Notes: generated by a model not told the origin, from the letters alone. A stretch of 64,000 nucleotides of DNA from Bdellovibrionales bacterium (GCA_041662785.1 JBAZRW010000003.1:1-64000); one strand, 5' to 3'. Shown: positions 33,083-41,607, counted from the first letter of the stretch. Made by a program: numbers and translations.

Positions 33083-33223
33083 GTCATCCCCGCGAAGGCG
33101 GGGATCCAGCTGCGCCGTGTCTACGGCGCGCATAACTCGAAAATGCGCAGAAAACGCAATTTTTTTTGACTCATACGCCTCGCGGACGCTCGGCGCTGGA
33201 TCCCCGCCTTCGCGGGGATGACG
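33083..33223. repeat. Composite palindromic repeat, copy G
   Basis: Same plan as copy F: left arm GTCATCCCCGCGAAGGCGGG, then GATCCAGCTGCGCCG, an AT-rich core with TTTTTTTTGACTCATACGCC, then TCGCGGACGCTCGGCGCTGG and the inverted right arm ending GGGGATGAC. It occupies the front part of the 436-base gap before the DUF4167 gene; the rest contains a hairpin at 33372-33402 and no ORF I can support. Confidence 0.85.
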
Positions 33224-33371
33224 AAGGGAGAGACGGGAATGACGAAGGGAGCGACGTTTTTACCCTAATTCCCAATTTTGAATAAGGTTAAAAAAAGGGG
33301 TTGTTCTGACGCACTGAAAAGGTTAAGAAGAAAGTCACTTGTGAGGCTCGTCAGAGAGAAATGACGGAAGG

Positions 33372-33402
33372 CCACGCGGCTATGAGCCGCTGGAGCGCGT
33401 GG
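33372..33402 (+). other. Structured 5' leader hairpin before the DUF4167 gene
   Basis: CCACGCG (33372-33378) pairs with CGCGTGG (33396-33402), and inside it GCGGC / GCCGC around a TATGA loop offers an alternative stem that shares bases with the outer one. It lies about 60 bases before the start codon. It is not followed by a T run, so it is not a simple terminator. Its function is unknown. Confidence 0.35.
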
Positions 33403-33461
33403 AAAGAACCGTGGCTCCTTTTGAAAAAAAACGACAAGTTAGAAAGACAGCAGAGAAAACA

Positions 33462-34169
33462 ATGAACGATAGAAATCACAGCATAAGACAGCCCAGTTCA
33501 GGTACGCGCCGCCCTCGCAGCCGCCATCCTAGCAGCGGAGGCAGCAACGGCGGCAATGAAGGCCGTCAATCCTCTGGCAACAACAATTCGATGCGTGGCG
33601 ATAATCGCCCCCGTTCGGCAGCCTCGCTTCGCCATCAGTCCTTTGACAGCAATGGGCCCGATGTGCGCGTGCGCGGCAATGCGTGGCAGGTTTACGAGAA
33701 ATATCAGTCCTTGGCGCGTGATGCGACCAGCGCGGGCGACCGCGTTATGGCTGAGAGCTATTTGCAGCATGCCGAACACTACTACCGCGTGACGGAAGCG
33801 ATTGAAGAGGCCACAACGGCCGAACAACAACATCAACGCGGCGGCAGCGGATCGTCGCCACAAACACAGCTACCAGCGCAGCCTCAAGCGCCTTTTGGTT
33901 CGCAGCCTGATATGCCTTCGAACTATTACACGCCGGAAGGTAAGGGGCCAAATGCTCCTGCCTCACAGCCAACGGCTGCAGGCGAGGGGCAGCAGCCCCA
34001 GCCTCAAGCTCAATCGGCAAGGCCAAGAGCTGAGCGCGTGAGCGAGCAGCGGGAAGACATGCCGCAGGCCGAAGTCACGCGTCGCACGCCGCCCCCCGTT
34101 AGTGCCTTGTTCTCAAGCGATGACGACGAGTCGGGATCTAATCCGCAGACGCTTGTGGCTGGTAAGTAA
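33462..34169 (+). CDS. DUF4167 domain protein
   Basis: A 235-residue, highly polar protein specific to alphaproteobacteria. The conserved domain is at the front: a basic Ser/Arg/Gly/Asn-rich stretch, then HQSFDSNGPDVRVRGNAWQV and YEKYQSLARDATSAGDRVMA, then a helical segment ESYLQHAEHYYRV. The rest is low-complexity Gln/Pro/Ala. The start at 33462 (MNDRNHSIRQ) is preferred to an upstream in-frame ATG at 33399 because family members start with this basic tract. Function is unknown; the N-terminus looks nucleic-acid binding. Confidence 0.88.
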   Translation: MNDRNHSIRQPSSGTRRPRSRHPSSGGSNGGNEGRQSSGNNNSMRGDNRPRSAASLRHQSFDSNGPDVRVRGNAWQVYEKYQSLARDATSAGDRVMAESYLQHAEHYYRVTEAIEEATTAEQQHQRGGSGSSPQTQLPAQPQAPFGSQPDMPSNYYTPEGKGPNAPASQPTAAGEGQQPQPQAQSARPRAERVSEQREDMPQAEVTRRTPPPVSALFSSDDDESGSNPQTLVAGK

Positions 34170-34203
34170 AAGCGTTGCAGGCGCTTTTTTCTCGCGCGGT
34201 TTT

Positions 34204-35478
34204 ATGACGAACACTGTTGACATCATCACGTTCGGCTGTCGGCTCAATAGCTATGAGTCCGAGGCGATGCGCACCCTTGCGCAAAGCGCTGGCCTTGGCG
34301 ATGTCGTGTTGGTCAACACCTGCGCCGTGACGGCGGAGGCGGAGAGGCAAGCGCGGCAAGCCATCCGCAAGGCGCGGCGCGAAAAGCCATCGGCCACAAT
34401 TATCGTGACGGGCTGCGCGGCGCAGATTCATCCCGAACGCTATGCTGCGTTGGATGAGGTCGATCATGTCATCGGCAACAATGAAAAGCTGAAGGCCGAG
34501 ACGTATGCCTCTCTTGTGTCCGAAAGGGGGGGGCAGGCGCGGGTTGTGGTTGAGGATATTCAGCGGGCAGGGCAGGCCATCGCACCGCTTGTAAGTGGGT
34601 TTGCGGGCGGGCTGACGCGCGGCTTCGTGCAGGTGCAAAACGGCTGCGATCATCGCTGCACCTATTGCATTATTCCTTATGGGCGCGGCGTTTCGCGTTC
34701 GGTTAGCGCGGCGGCGATTATCAGCCAGACGCAGACGTTGGTAGAGCAGGGCTTTCCCGAAATCGTGCTGGCGGGCGTGGACATTGCTTCTTATGGCGCG
34801 GATTTGGCAGGCAAGCCGACGCTGGGCGCGATGGTGCGCGAGATGCTGGCCGCTGTGCCAGAGCTTAAGCGGCTGCGGCTCTCCTCTCTGGATCCCGCTG
34901 CGATTGATGAGGATTTGTGGTGGCTTTTAGAGCATGAGCCTCGCCTGATGCCACATTGGCATTTAAGCTTGCAGGCGGGCGATGACACGGTGCTAAAGCG
35001 TATGGCGCGGCGGCATAGGGTCAAGGATTTGCGGGCCTTGTGCGAGCGGGCGCGGGCGGCGCGTCCCGATATTATTTTTGGCGCGGATCTGATCGCGGGT
35101 TTTCCCGCCGAGACAGATGCGATGGCTGAGGGTACGTTGGCCTTGGTGGAAGAGCTGGATTTAACGTGGCTGCATGTGTTTCCCTATTCTGCGCGGATTG
35201 GGACTCCCGCTGCCAAGATGCCGCAAGTGCCGATGGAGGTGCGCCGCGCCCGCGCCGCCCGTTTGCGGCAAGTCGGGCAGGCTGCTATGATCCGGCACTT
35301 GGAGGGGATTGTGGGGCAGCGCGTTGCGGCGCATGTCGAGCAGCCGATGTTGGCCCGCACGCCGACCTTTGCCGAAGTTCGGCTTGAGACTTCGGCGATG
35401 GTGGGCAGTGTGATCGAGGTAGAGGTTTTGGCGCGTGACGGCGAGAAACTGGTGGGAAGAGAGAGCAAAACAAAATGA
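34204..35478 (+). CDS. mtaB: tRNA N6-threonylcarbamoyladenosine C2-methylthiotransferase
   Basis: MtaB adds a methylthio group to t6A37 of tRNAs reading ANN codons, a radical-SAM reaction with two iron-sulfur clusters. The start MTNTVDIITFGCRLNSYESE is chosen by homology. The three cysteines for the auxiliary cluster are Cys12, Cys40 (VLVNTCAV) and Cys71 (VTGCAAQ). The radical-SAM triad is CDHRCTYC at about 145. A C-terminal TRAM-like part ends the 424 residues. Its stop overlaps the ftsY start (ATGA), so the two are coupled. It contains a G8 run at 34526-34533. Confidence 0.93.
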   Translation: MTNTVDIITFGCRLNSYESEAMRTLAQSAGLGDVVLVNTCAVTAEAERQARQAIRKARREKPSATIIVTGCAAQIHPERYAALDEVDHVIGNNEKLKAETYASLVSERGGQARVVVEDIQRAGQAIAPLVSGFAGGLTRGFVQVQNGCDHRCTYCIIPYGRGVSRSVSAAAIISQTQTLVEQGFPEIVLAGVDIASYGADLAGKPTLGAMVREMLAAVPELKRLRLSSLDPAAIDEDLWWLLEHEPRLMPHWHLSLQAGDDTVLKRMARRHRVKDLRALCERARAARPDIIFGADLIAGFPAETDAMAEGTLALVEELDLTWLHVFPYSARIGTPAAKMPQVPMEVRRARAARLRQVGQAAMIRHLEGIVGQRVAAHVEQPMLARTPTFAEVRLETSAMVGSVIEVEVLARDGEKLVGRESKTK

Positions 35479-36431
35479 CGAACCAAACAGGATGGCTGGC
35501 GCGGTTGCGCGGCGGGCTGACGCGCTCTAGCGCGAAAATCGGCGACGGGATTACGGGGCTTTTTACCAAGCGCCGCTTGGATGACGCTGTGCTAGAGGAA
35601 ATGGAAGAGCTTTTGATTGCCGCCGATATGGGGCCTTCTGTTGCGGCGCGGCTGGTTGCCGATTTTGGCAAGAGCCGCTTTGGCAAAGAGATTACGGATC
35701 AGGAAGTGAGGGAGGCTTTGGCCGCGCAGATTGCGGCGATCGTGGCGCCTTGCGCGAAGCCTTTGGTGCGCGATGAGAGCAAAAAACCGTATGTTGTGTT
35801 GATGGTCGGCGTGAACGGCGCGGGCAAGACGACGACGATTGGCAAGATGGCTAGTCTGTTTCACGGGCAGGGCTTAAGCGTGATGATGGTTGCGGGCGAC
35901 ACGTTTCGCGCGGCGGCTGTCAGCCAGCTGCAAGTGTGGGGCGAGAGGACGGGTTGCGAGGTCATCACGGGCGCGGACGGCAGTGATGCGGCGGCTTTGG
36001 CCTATCAGGCTTTGGAGAAAGCCAAGCGTGAGGACATCGATGTGCTTCTAATCGACACGGCGGGGCGCTTGCATAACAAGGCCGATTTGATGCAAGAGCT
36101 TTCGAAAATTAGCCGCGTGATTAAGAAGGTTGATCCCGAAGCGCCTCATGCGACGCTGTTGGTGCTGGACGCGACAACGGGGCAAAACGCCCACGCGCAG
36201 GTTGAGGTGTTCCGCGATTTGACAGCCGTGACGGGGCTGGTGCTGACCAAGCTGGACGGCAGCGCCAAGGGTGGCGTGCTGGTTGCTCTGGCGGATCGGT
36301 TTAAGCTGCCCATCAACGCGATTGGTGTGGGTGAGGGCGTAGAGGATTTGCAGCCCTTCGATGCTGCCGACTTCGCGCGCGCGCTAATGGGGATTGAAGG
36401 AAAAGACTTTCCCTCACGTCATTGCGAGTGA
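35475..36431 (+). CDS. ftsY: Signal recognition particle receptor FtsY
   Basis: FtsY is the GTPase receptor that docks SRP-ribosome complexes at the membrane. The 318-residue protein has a short N-domain without a long acidic A-domain, as usual in alphaproteobacteria, and the G-domain: P-loop GVNGAGKTTTIGK, GDTFRAAAVSQL, LLIDTAGRLHNKADLM, LTKLDGSAKGG and the end GEGVEDLQPFDAADFARALM. The last five residues and stop (RHCE plus TGA) are encoded by the left arm of a palindromic repeat that begins at 36417, so the natural end of the gene was probably changed by that insertion. Confidence 0.95.
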   Translation: MTNQTGWLARLRGGLTRSSAKIGDGITGLFTKRRLDDAVLEEMEELLIAADMGPSVAARLVADFGKSRFGKEITDQEVREALAAQIAAIVAPCAKPLVRDESKKPYVVLMVGVNGAGKTTTIGKMASLFHGQGLSVMMVAGDTFRAAAVSQLQVWGERTGCEVITGADGSDAAALAYQALEKAKREDIDVLLIDTAGRLHNKADLMQELSKISRVIKKVDPEAPHATLLVLDATTGQNAHAQVEVFRDLTAVTGLVLTKLDGSAKGGVLVALADRFKLPINAIGVGEGVEDLQPFDAADFARALMGIEGKDFPSRHCE

Positions 36432-36538
36432 CTGCAAGGAGCGCGGCAATCCATCTCCTGAACATTTCATCAGAGTCCTTCTTTGCCAATACAGGAGATG
36501 GATCGCCACGTCGGCCAAGAGGCCTCCTCGCGATGACG
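36417..36538. repeat. Palindromic repeat at the ftsY 3' end, copy I
   Basis: Left arm CGTCATTGCGAGTGACTGCA then GGAGCGCGGCAATCCATCTC; the right arm is inverted (GGAGATGGATCGCCACG then CTCCTCGCGATGACGGG). The inner CATCTCCTG/CAGGAGATG pair extends the palindrome. The arm type matches the element in trpF. It carries the ftsY stop codon and lies between convergent ftsY and the M16 peptidase gene. Confidence 0.88.
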
Positions 36539-36549
36539 GGAGAGGCTGC

Positions 36550-37806
36550 TTAAACCAATCGCTCGCGGATGGCGCGGTAAGGCTCAATACCGTCCGTGGG
36601 GCCAAGGGCGGTGAAGACGGGTGCCCGCGAAAGGATTTTGCTCGCGATGGTTTTGATCTCGTCCTCGGTGACCTTCATGATTTGCGCCAGCGTGTCCGCC
36701 ATCGGGATCGAGCGGTTATAGGTCAGGACGTGGTGGCCAAGAGTCTCGGCGCGGCGCATGACGCTTTCCTGTCCCATCAGAAGGTCGGCGCGGGCTTGCG
36801 CCTTGGCGCGGTTCAGCTCGCTTGCGCTCACACGGGTCGTCACGTCGCGCAGCTCACGGCACACGACGGGGATTAGCTCTTTTACGCGGGCGGGATCGGT
36901 TCCGGCGTAAAGGCAGAACAGGCCGGTATCTTGAAATGGCGCGTGATAGGTCGAGATGTTGTACACAAGGCCGCGCTTTTCACGCACTTTTTGGAAGAGG
37001 CGCGAGGACGAACTGCCGCCCAGAAGCGTGCCAAGCAGCCCCGCCGCAGGCGCTGTCTTGGCGTGCAGGCTGGGGGCCGGAAAGGCCATCATCAGGTGGA
37101 GCTGCTCGCTGTCCTTTTGCTGGCGCAGATCGCCGCTTTTGATCCGCGCAGGCTCATGCTTGGCGGGCGTGCCAGCGGGCAGGCGGCCAAAATAGCGCCG
37201 TGCAAGGGCGACCAGCTCATCATGCGCGATCTTGCCTGTGCCGACGATGACGATGTTCCCCGCATGGTAGTGCTTGCCGACGTAGTCCACAACTTTCTCG
37301 CGTGGCAGGCGCTCAATCACGTCCTCGGTTCCAAGGATAGAGCGGCCTATTTTCTGGCGGGGAAAGGCGGTTTCGTGCATTAGGTCGTAGATGTAGTCTT
37401 CGGGCGTGTCGCGGTCGCGCCCGATTTCTTGGATGATGACCTGACGTTCGCGGTCAAGTTCTTTGGCATCGATGACGGATCGTAGAAGCATATCGGCGAT
37501 GATATCGGCGGCGCGGTCGGCATCTTCGGGAAGGACGCGGGCGTAGTAGGCCGTTTCCTCGCGGGTTGTGTAGGCGTTCATCGCCCCGCCGTTCTTCTCG
37601 ATAGTCTTGGAGAGGGCGTAAGCCGAGCGGCGCTTTGTGCCCTTGAACATCATATGCTCCGTCAGATGGGCAAGGCCATTCGCGCTCCATGGCTCATGGC
37701 GCGTGCCGACGCCCACCCACGCGCCAATGACCATGCTTTCGGCATCCAGCATGGTGTCAGTGGCAACGCGTAGGCCGTTGGCGAGGGTCGAGATTTGAAC
37801 AGTCAT
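36550..37806 (-). CDS. M16-family zinc metallopeptidase
   Basis: A 418-residue single-unit pitrilysin (M16B) protein like the mitochondrial processing peptidase and its bacterial relatives. The zinc motif is inverted, HLTEH, with His47, Glu50 and His51, and a second Glu follows in the EIGRDRDTPED region. Other family blocks are GAWVGVGTRHEP, EKNGGAMNAYTTREET, and the C-terminal GSSSSRLFQKVREKRGLVYN. The start MTVQISTLANGLRVATDTML is normal. No signal peptide is seen, so the enzyme is probably cytoplasmic. It is convergent with ftsY and likely monocistronic. Confidence 0.92.
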   Translation of the reverse strand: MTVQISTLANGLRVATDTMLDAESMVIGAWVGVGTRHEPWSANGLAHLTEHMMFKGTKRRSAYALSKTIEKNGGAMNAYTTREETAYYARVLPEDADRAADIIADMLLRSVIDAKELDRERQVIIQEIGRDRDTPEDYIYDLMHETAFPRQKIGRSILGTEDVIERLPREKVVDYVGKHYHAGNIVIVGTGKIAHDELVALARRYFGRLPAGTPAKHEPARIKSGDLRQQKDSEQLHLMMAFPAPSLHAKTAPAAGLLGTLLGGSSSSRLFQKVREKRGLVYNISTYHAPFQDTGLFCLYAGTDPARVKELIPVVCRELRDVTTRVSASELNRAKAQARADLLMGQESVMRRAETLGHHVLTYNRSIPMADTLAQIMKVTEDEIKTIASKILSRAPVFTALGPTDGIEPYRAIRERLV

Positions 37807-37882
37807 AAGGTCTTTCCTAAAACTTTTTGGTTCTGTGAATAAATAGGCTCAAACAGTAAAGCGCCTTGCTATAGTCCGTCCG

Positions 37883-37972
37883 CTTGAAAACCCGAAAAAT
37901 TTTTCTCCGCCAAGCCGCTTACCCATAAGAGAAACCAACAACCGCGGCCAAAAAGTTTTCGGGTTTTCAAGT
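37883..37972. repeat. Long inverted repeat in an intergenic gap
   Basis: CTTGAAAACCCGAAAAATTT at 37883-37902 is the near-perfect inverse of 37950-37972 (AAAAAGTTTTCGGGTTTTCA then AG). The 45-base centre is GC-richer. It lies in the 344-base gap between the M16 peptidase start and the DUF882 gene end. It could be a small RNA hairpin or a short mobile repeat; the arms are unlike the other repeat families here. The rest of the gap is AT-rich with no ORF I can support. Confidence 0.6.
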
Positions 37973-38150
37973 TGACGCAGTATGTAGAGCTATTATCGCG
38001 TCTTTTGATTCGCTTCGCAACCCTTTCAAGGAAGGGATATTATTAATAATCTCAATTATAACAATGCCTTAATAAGTGTAAAGAAAGTAACACTTTAAAC
38101 GCAAGGGACTCTTGTATGGTAAATTGGTTATCACGGAGGGAAGGGAAGGA

Positions 38151-38711
38151 TTAGCCCCAACGGCGCACAGGGCCGACATCGACATGGACGAAGTCGGACT
38201 TGGGGTAGAAGCCGACGCCGCCTCGGCTCATGAATAGGGCTGTCGTTTGTAGGCGGCGCAGCGAGACGCCCTCCATGCGGATATCGGTGGCGAGACCCTT
38301 CATGTGGTAGCTTTGACGCGCTACGCCGTCGGATTGGCTGTGCAGCGCGGCATTCGTTTGAGGCGAGCGGTAACCCGATATGATCTCAATCGGTGTGTCG
38401 GCGTGCAGCTTGCCTTGCAGATCGTGGAGAAAATCAATCAGGTTGGCCGAAATGGGGTACACGTCGCCCGTGCGGAAATCACGCAGGATATGGTTGATTT
38501 TGCCCATGGCCGAGCGGTCAAACGCGCCGTTCTTCCAATAGGTCACGCGCAATTTTTCATCTGTGTGCAGATTACGGAAAGCCAGTTCCTTCATCTTGGT
38601 GGATGAAGCGGCGCGCGCTAAAGCCAAAGACGGGTTCGCCAACAAGCAGGTCGAAGCGACAAGCCCAAGTTGAAGAAAGCGGCGGCGGTTTTGATCTGGT
38701 AACGCAGTCAT
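38151..38711 (-). CDS. DUF882 (YcbK-like) peptidase M15 family protein, Tat signal
   Basis: A 186-residue exported protein. The start at 38711 puts a twin-arginine signal NRRRFLQLGLVASTCLLA at the N-terminus, with cleavage likely near ALARA. The mature part is the DUF882/M15A domain: LRVTYWKNG, then EIISGYRSPQTNAALHSQSD, then SYHMKGLATDIRM with His/Asp zinc ligands and a final DFVHVDVGPVRRWG. Family members such as E. coli YcbK (MepK) are murein endopeptidases that cut cross-links. A TTG at 38738 would give a longer start. It probably acts in the periplasm. Confidence 0.88.
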   Translation of the reverse strand: MTALPDQNRRRFLQLGLVASTCLLANPSLALARAASSTKMKELAFRNLHTDEKLRVTYWKNGAFDRSAMGKINHILRDFRTGDVYPISANLIDFLHDLQGKLHADTPIEIISGYRSPQTNAALHSQSDGVARQSYHMKGLATDIRMEGVSLRRLQTTALFMSRGGVGFYPKSDFVHVDVGPVRRWG

Positions 38712-38850
38712 TCGAAAGGTACGGTTTCCACTATTCAATAAAACGACGAGAATTCGTATGCTCTTTTTGGCAAGAAAACAAGATGTTTGCGTTTGAAGGA
38801 ACTATATTTGTTTAATAACAAGAGGTTGTGTGGGAATAATCGAACTTATG

Positions 38851-40095
38851 TCAGAATCTGGCGGGAGGATAGCCTGTGTTGGGCTGCGCTGCAGCGGCAA
38901 GTATATGGTCAACATAGCGGCCTTGGAACATGACAATGCCTATTTCCTGTCCCGTTTTTATGGCGCGTTCGTCCTCGCAACGGCACAGGATGGTGTGGGC
39001 TTGCCCCGTCTCCATGATGATGTTGCGGATTTCTGGGATCATGCTGGGAATCATGTCGTCCAGCGCATTGGGTGTCCAGTAGAGCTTCATGAGGTCAACC
39101 CCCAGTTTGGCCCGATTGTAAAAGGGCAGGGTATGGTGGGTTAGCCCGTCCAGACAAAGACGGAATCCATGATCGTGCAAATAGTCGCGGGCGAAGAGAA
39201 AGGCTCCCATGTCGGAACAAACGTCCAGTTTGTTAAGCTCAATGACAAGGCGGCCCCGTAATCGGGGGACGATTACGGCTTCAAATTTAGCGAATTCAGG
39301 CGTTAGGATTGTGGACACGTTGAGATTTAGGCTAAAGGGGCGTGACGAAGCCACGCCATCGCGAATAAGCATTAACATAAGGCGGCGATCCAGCTTCTGC
39401 GTGAGGTATCTGAAGAGCCATGTATCGGAAGCTATGTTGATATTAGGGGCGATGGCATTTTGTAAATCTTCGATAGAAACAAAGATTTCTTCAAACAAAG
39501 CTTGGGGCGCGACATTATCAACCAATGTGTAAACCGTTTGTCGCCTTACGATATTTGTGACATCGACATTATCGAGAGACTTGTCAATTTTTTCCAGAAG
39601 ATCGGGGCGCATGGGGGTGCGTATTAAAGCGGGGGCCGATTCGGCAAGGCTTTCCTGCTTTAATCGGGTTGTTTCTGCCTCTTTGAGGGCTTGTCCGACA
39701 TCGGTTAAGAGAACGTCATAGTCTTTTTCCACGTTATACCACGTGCAAAAAGAATCGTTTCCCGTGGAGCTAAGGTTTTCCATAAGGGGATCTTGACTGA
39801 ATAAAAGCCTGATGCGCAGGACGCTGGCTTCAAGGGCGGTCAGGGTGGCATCTTTGGCAATAAAAAATAAATCATCGTTGCTGAGGTGGAAAATCTGCCC
39901 CTCAAAGCCGCTGGCTAAAGCCGTAAATGATTCGCTCGCTATGCGGATATAGCTATCACGGCAATAAGCACTTGAAAGGTTGGAAAAGTGCATACAAAGG
40001 GCCACGCGCCCTGCACGCAGCCGTGTCAGCCTCTGGATAAGATCCAAAAGGATGGCTTCTTGCAAGGGGGGGCGGTTTTTAAGAATTTCAGGCAT
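38851..40095 (-). CDS. Degenerate EAL-domain protein
   Basis: A 414-residue cytoplasmic protein. The C-terminal half keeps the outline of an EAL domain, the c-di-GMP phosphodiesterase fold: FSLNLNVSTILTPEFAKFEA, then RLVIELNKLDV (the E-x-T-E strand), then GFRLCLDGLTHHTLPFYNRA (where DDFG should be) and GVDLMKLYW. The EAL signature itself and the second aspartate are missing, so catalysis is unlikely. The N-terminal half may be a degenerate GGDEF-like domain. The ATG is preceded by a C8 run one base away. It is divergent from the HD-GYP-like gene. Confidence 0.7.
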   Translation of the reverse strand: MPEILKNRPPLQEAILLDLIQRLTRLRAGRVALCMHFSNLSSAYCRDSYIRIASESFTALASGFEGQIFHLSNDDLFFIAKDATLTALEASVLRIRLLFSQDPLMENLSSTGNDSFCTWYNVEKDYDVLLTDVGQALKEAETTRLKQESLAESAPALIRTPMRPDLLEKIDKSLDNVDVTNIVRRQTVYTLVDNVAPQALFEEIFVSIEDLQNAIAPNINIASDTWLFRYLTQKLDRRLMLMLIRDGVASSRPFSLNLNVSTILTPEFAKFEAVIVPRLRGRLVIELNKLDVCSDMGAFLFARDYLHDHGFRLCLDGLTHHTLPFYNRAKLGVDLMKLYWTPNALDDMIPSMIPEIRNIIMETGQAHTILCRCEDERAIKTGQEIGIVMFQGRYVDHILAAAAQPNTGYPPARF

Positions 40096-40240
40096 TGGGG
40101 GGGGTAAAAAACAGAGGAAGGATAAGATGTTAAAAATGCCTAAGCTTAGTTAATTATTAGTAACTTTGTTTTTAATCTCTGGTTGAGGATTAAGGGATAG
40201 ACTGCTCATACCAGTCCTTGGTCCGCTGTACTTTTATCAG

Positions 40241-41554
40241 ATGATGGGATCCTTTTTTACCATGACCGATATGCCCTTGACCTCACCTGCAACGGATGAA
40301 TCTCCAGCGACGATGCCGGATAAGAAAAAACGTTTTTATCTGAATGCGCTGGCTGTTTCCTTGCTTGTCTTTTCTATGGCCGGTTTATGGCGCCTTGTTT
40401 CGAATTATGATCTGATGGTTGATGCTTCGGGGATGAATTTTTATGGCAGCGTTGGGATTGCCGTTCTTCCTCTTTTGTTCCTTACTTTTGTCTTGATGGA
40501 GGAATCGAAACTTGCAGTTAAGATAACTGTTGGTGATGATTACAAAACGCGTCTTGATCAGTTGCGAAACCGTCTGGATTATCGCGAGAACATGATCCGC
40601 CTAATCTCTAATCACCAAACGGGTGCGATTGCTATTTTTGATCGCCATAACCGTTACTTTTTTGCCAATGAGGTCGTTGCCAAAGAGGTTGGTAAAACGG
40701 TGATGGAAATTGTTGGGCAACCGCCGATCAAGGTGTTGAGTAATGAACAGGCGATGAAGCTAGAACTTCGCCTTGCCGAGGTGCGTGCGACGGAATATCC
40801 GATTGAGGTCGTTGAGCCGGTGGTTGATAAAAAAGGTGCTACGCGCTTTCTTAAACGTCACTATGAGATGATTGCCGATATGCCCGAAATGATGGGGTGT
40901 GTTCTCTTGCGCGAAGAGGATTTAACCGATCTAATTGTTGAGCGCGAACGCCGCGAACAAATGCTCAGGCAGGTTATTGAAACGCTTGTGGCTGTCGTGG
41001 ATCGCCGCGATCCTTATGCGACGGGGCACTCTTCGCGTGTGGGTCAGTTAGCGCGTGCTATCGCTCTTGAAATGGGTTTGGAGCAGCTTCAGGTCGAGGC
41101 GAGCGAGATTGCGGGATCCTTGATGAACTTTGGCAAGGTTTTGGTTTCGCGTAAAATACTGACAAAAACTTCTGTTTTAACGCCCGATGAGCTTCAGCGT
41201 GTGCGCGATAGCATCCTTATCTCGGCCGATATTCTGGCGATCATTGGTTTTGAAGGGCCTGTTGTGCCGACGCTACGGCAGGTTTTAGAACGCTATGACG
41301 GGACGGGCGTGCCCAACGGGCTGAAGGGTGAGGAAATCCTTGTCACCGCGCGCATTGTCGCGGTCGCCAACGCTTTTGTCGCGTTTGTCAGTCCCCGTGC
41401 CCATCGTGACAGTTTGCCATTTATTGAGGCGCTCACCGTTTTGGATAAAGACGCGGGTAAGGCCTATGATGAGCGCGTTCTTGTTGCCATGCGTCATTAC
41501 ATTGAAAACCGCCCCAATAAACTGGATTGGTTGATGGCGTCAAAGCCTGTTTAA
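40241..41554 (+). CDS. Membrane protein with PAS-like and degenerate HD-GYP domains
   Basis: A 437-residue protein with two transmembrane helices (about 32-52 and 66-88), a coiled coil, a PAS-like domain (GAIAIFDRHNRYFFANEVVA) and an HD-GYP-like domain. The latter keeps DPYATGHSSRVGQLARAIAL but has SLMNFGK where HD-GYP enzymes have LLHDIGK, and VLERYDGTGVP where they have HHExxDGxGYP. The metal ligands are therefore mostly lost and c-di-GMP hydrolysis is unlikely. Several start codons (40241, 40244, 40262) are possible. With the divergent EAL-like gene it may form a signalling or localisation pair. Confidence 0.75.
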   Translation: MMGSFFTMTDMPLTSPATDESPATMPDKKKRFYLNALAVSLLVFSMAGLWRLVSNYDLMVDASGMNFYGSVGIAVLPLLFLTFVLMEESKLAVKITVGDDYKTRLDQLRNRLDYRENMIRLISNHQTGAIAIFDRHNRYFFANEVVAKEVGKTVMEIVGQPPIKVLSNEQAMKLELRLAEVRATEYPIEVVEPVVDKKGATRFLKRHYEMIADMPEMMGCVLLREEDLTDLIVERERREQMLRQVIETLVAVVDRRDPYATGHSSRVGQLARAIALEMGLEQLQVEASEIAGSLMNFGKVLVSRKILTKTSVLTPDELQRVRDSILISADILAIIGFEGPVVPTLRQVLERYDGTGVPNGLKGEEILVTARIVAVANAFVAFVSPRAHRDSLPFIEALTVLDKDAGKAYDERVLVAMRHYIENRPNKLDWLMASKPV

Positions 41555-41575
41555 TTTTTTTAGTCTGCCCCAACG

Positions 41576-41607
41576 AAAAAGGCCACCGGCTTGCGCCAGT
41601 GGCCTTT
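41576..41607. terminator. Bidirectional terminator between the HD-GYP-like gene and glnA
   Basis: Stem AAAGGCCAC / GTGGCCTTT (41578-41586 and 41599-41607) with a further inner GGC/GCC pair and an A5 run on the left. On the minus strand, after glnA, this gives a T5 tail; on the plus strand only T3. Confidence 0.75.

Noticed and set aside
1..33223. Repeated hairpins considered as a CRISPR array
   Set aside because: Copies are scattered over tens of kilobases, palindromic, variable in spacing and without cas genes.
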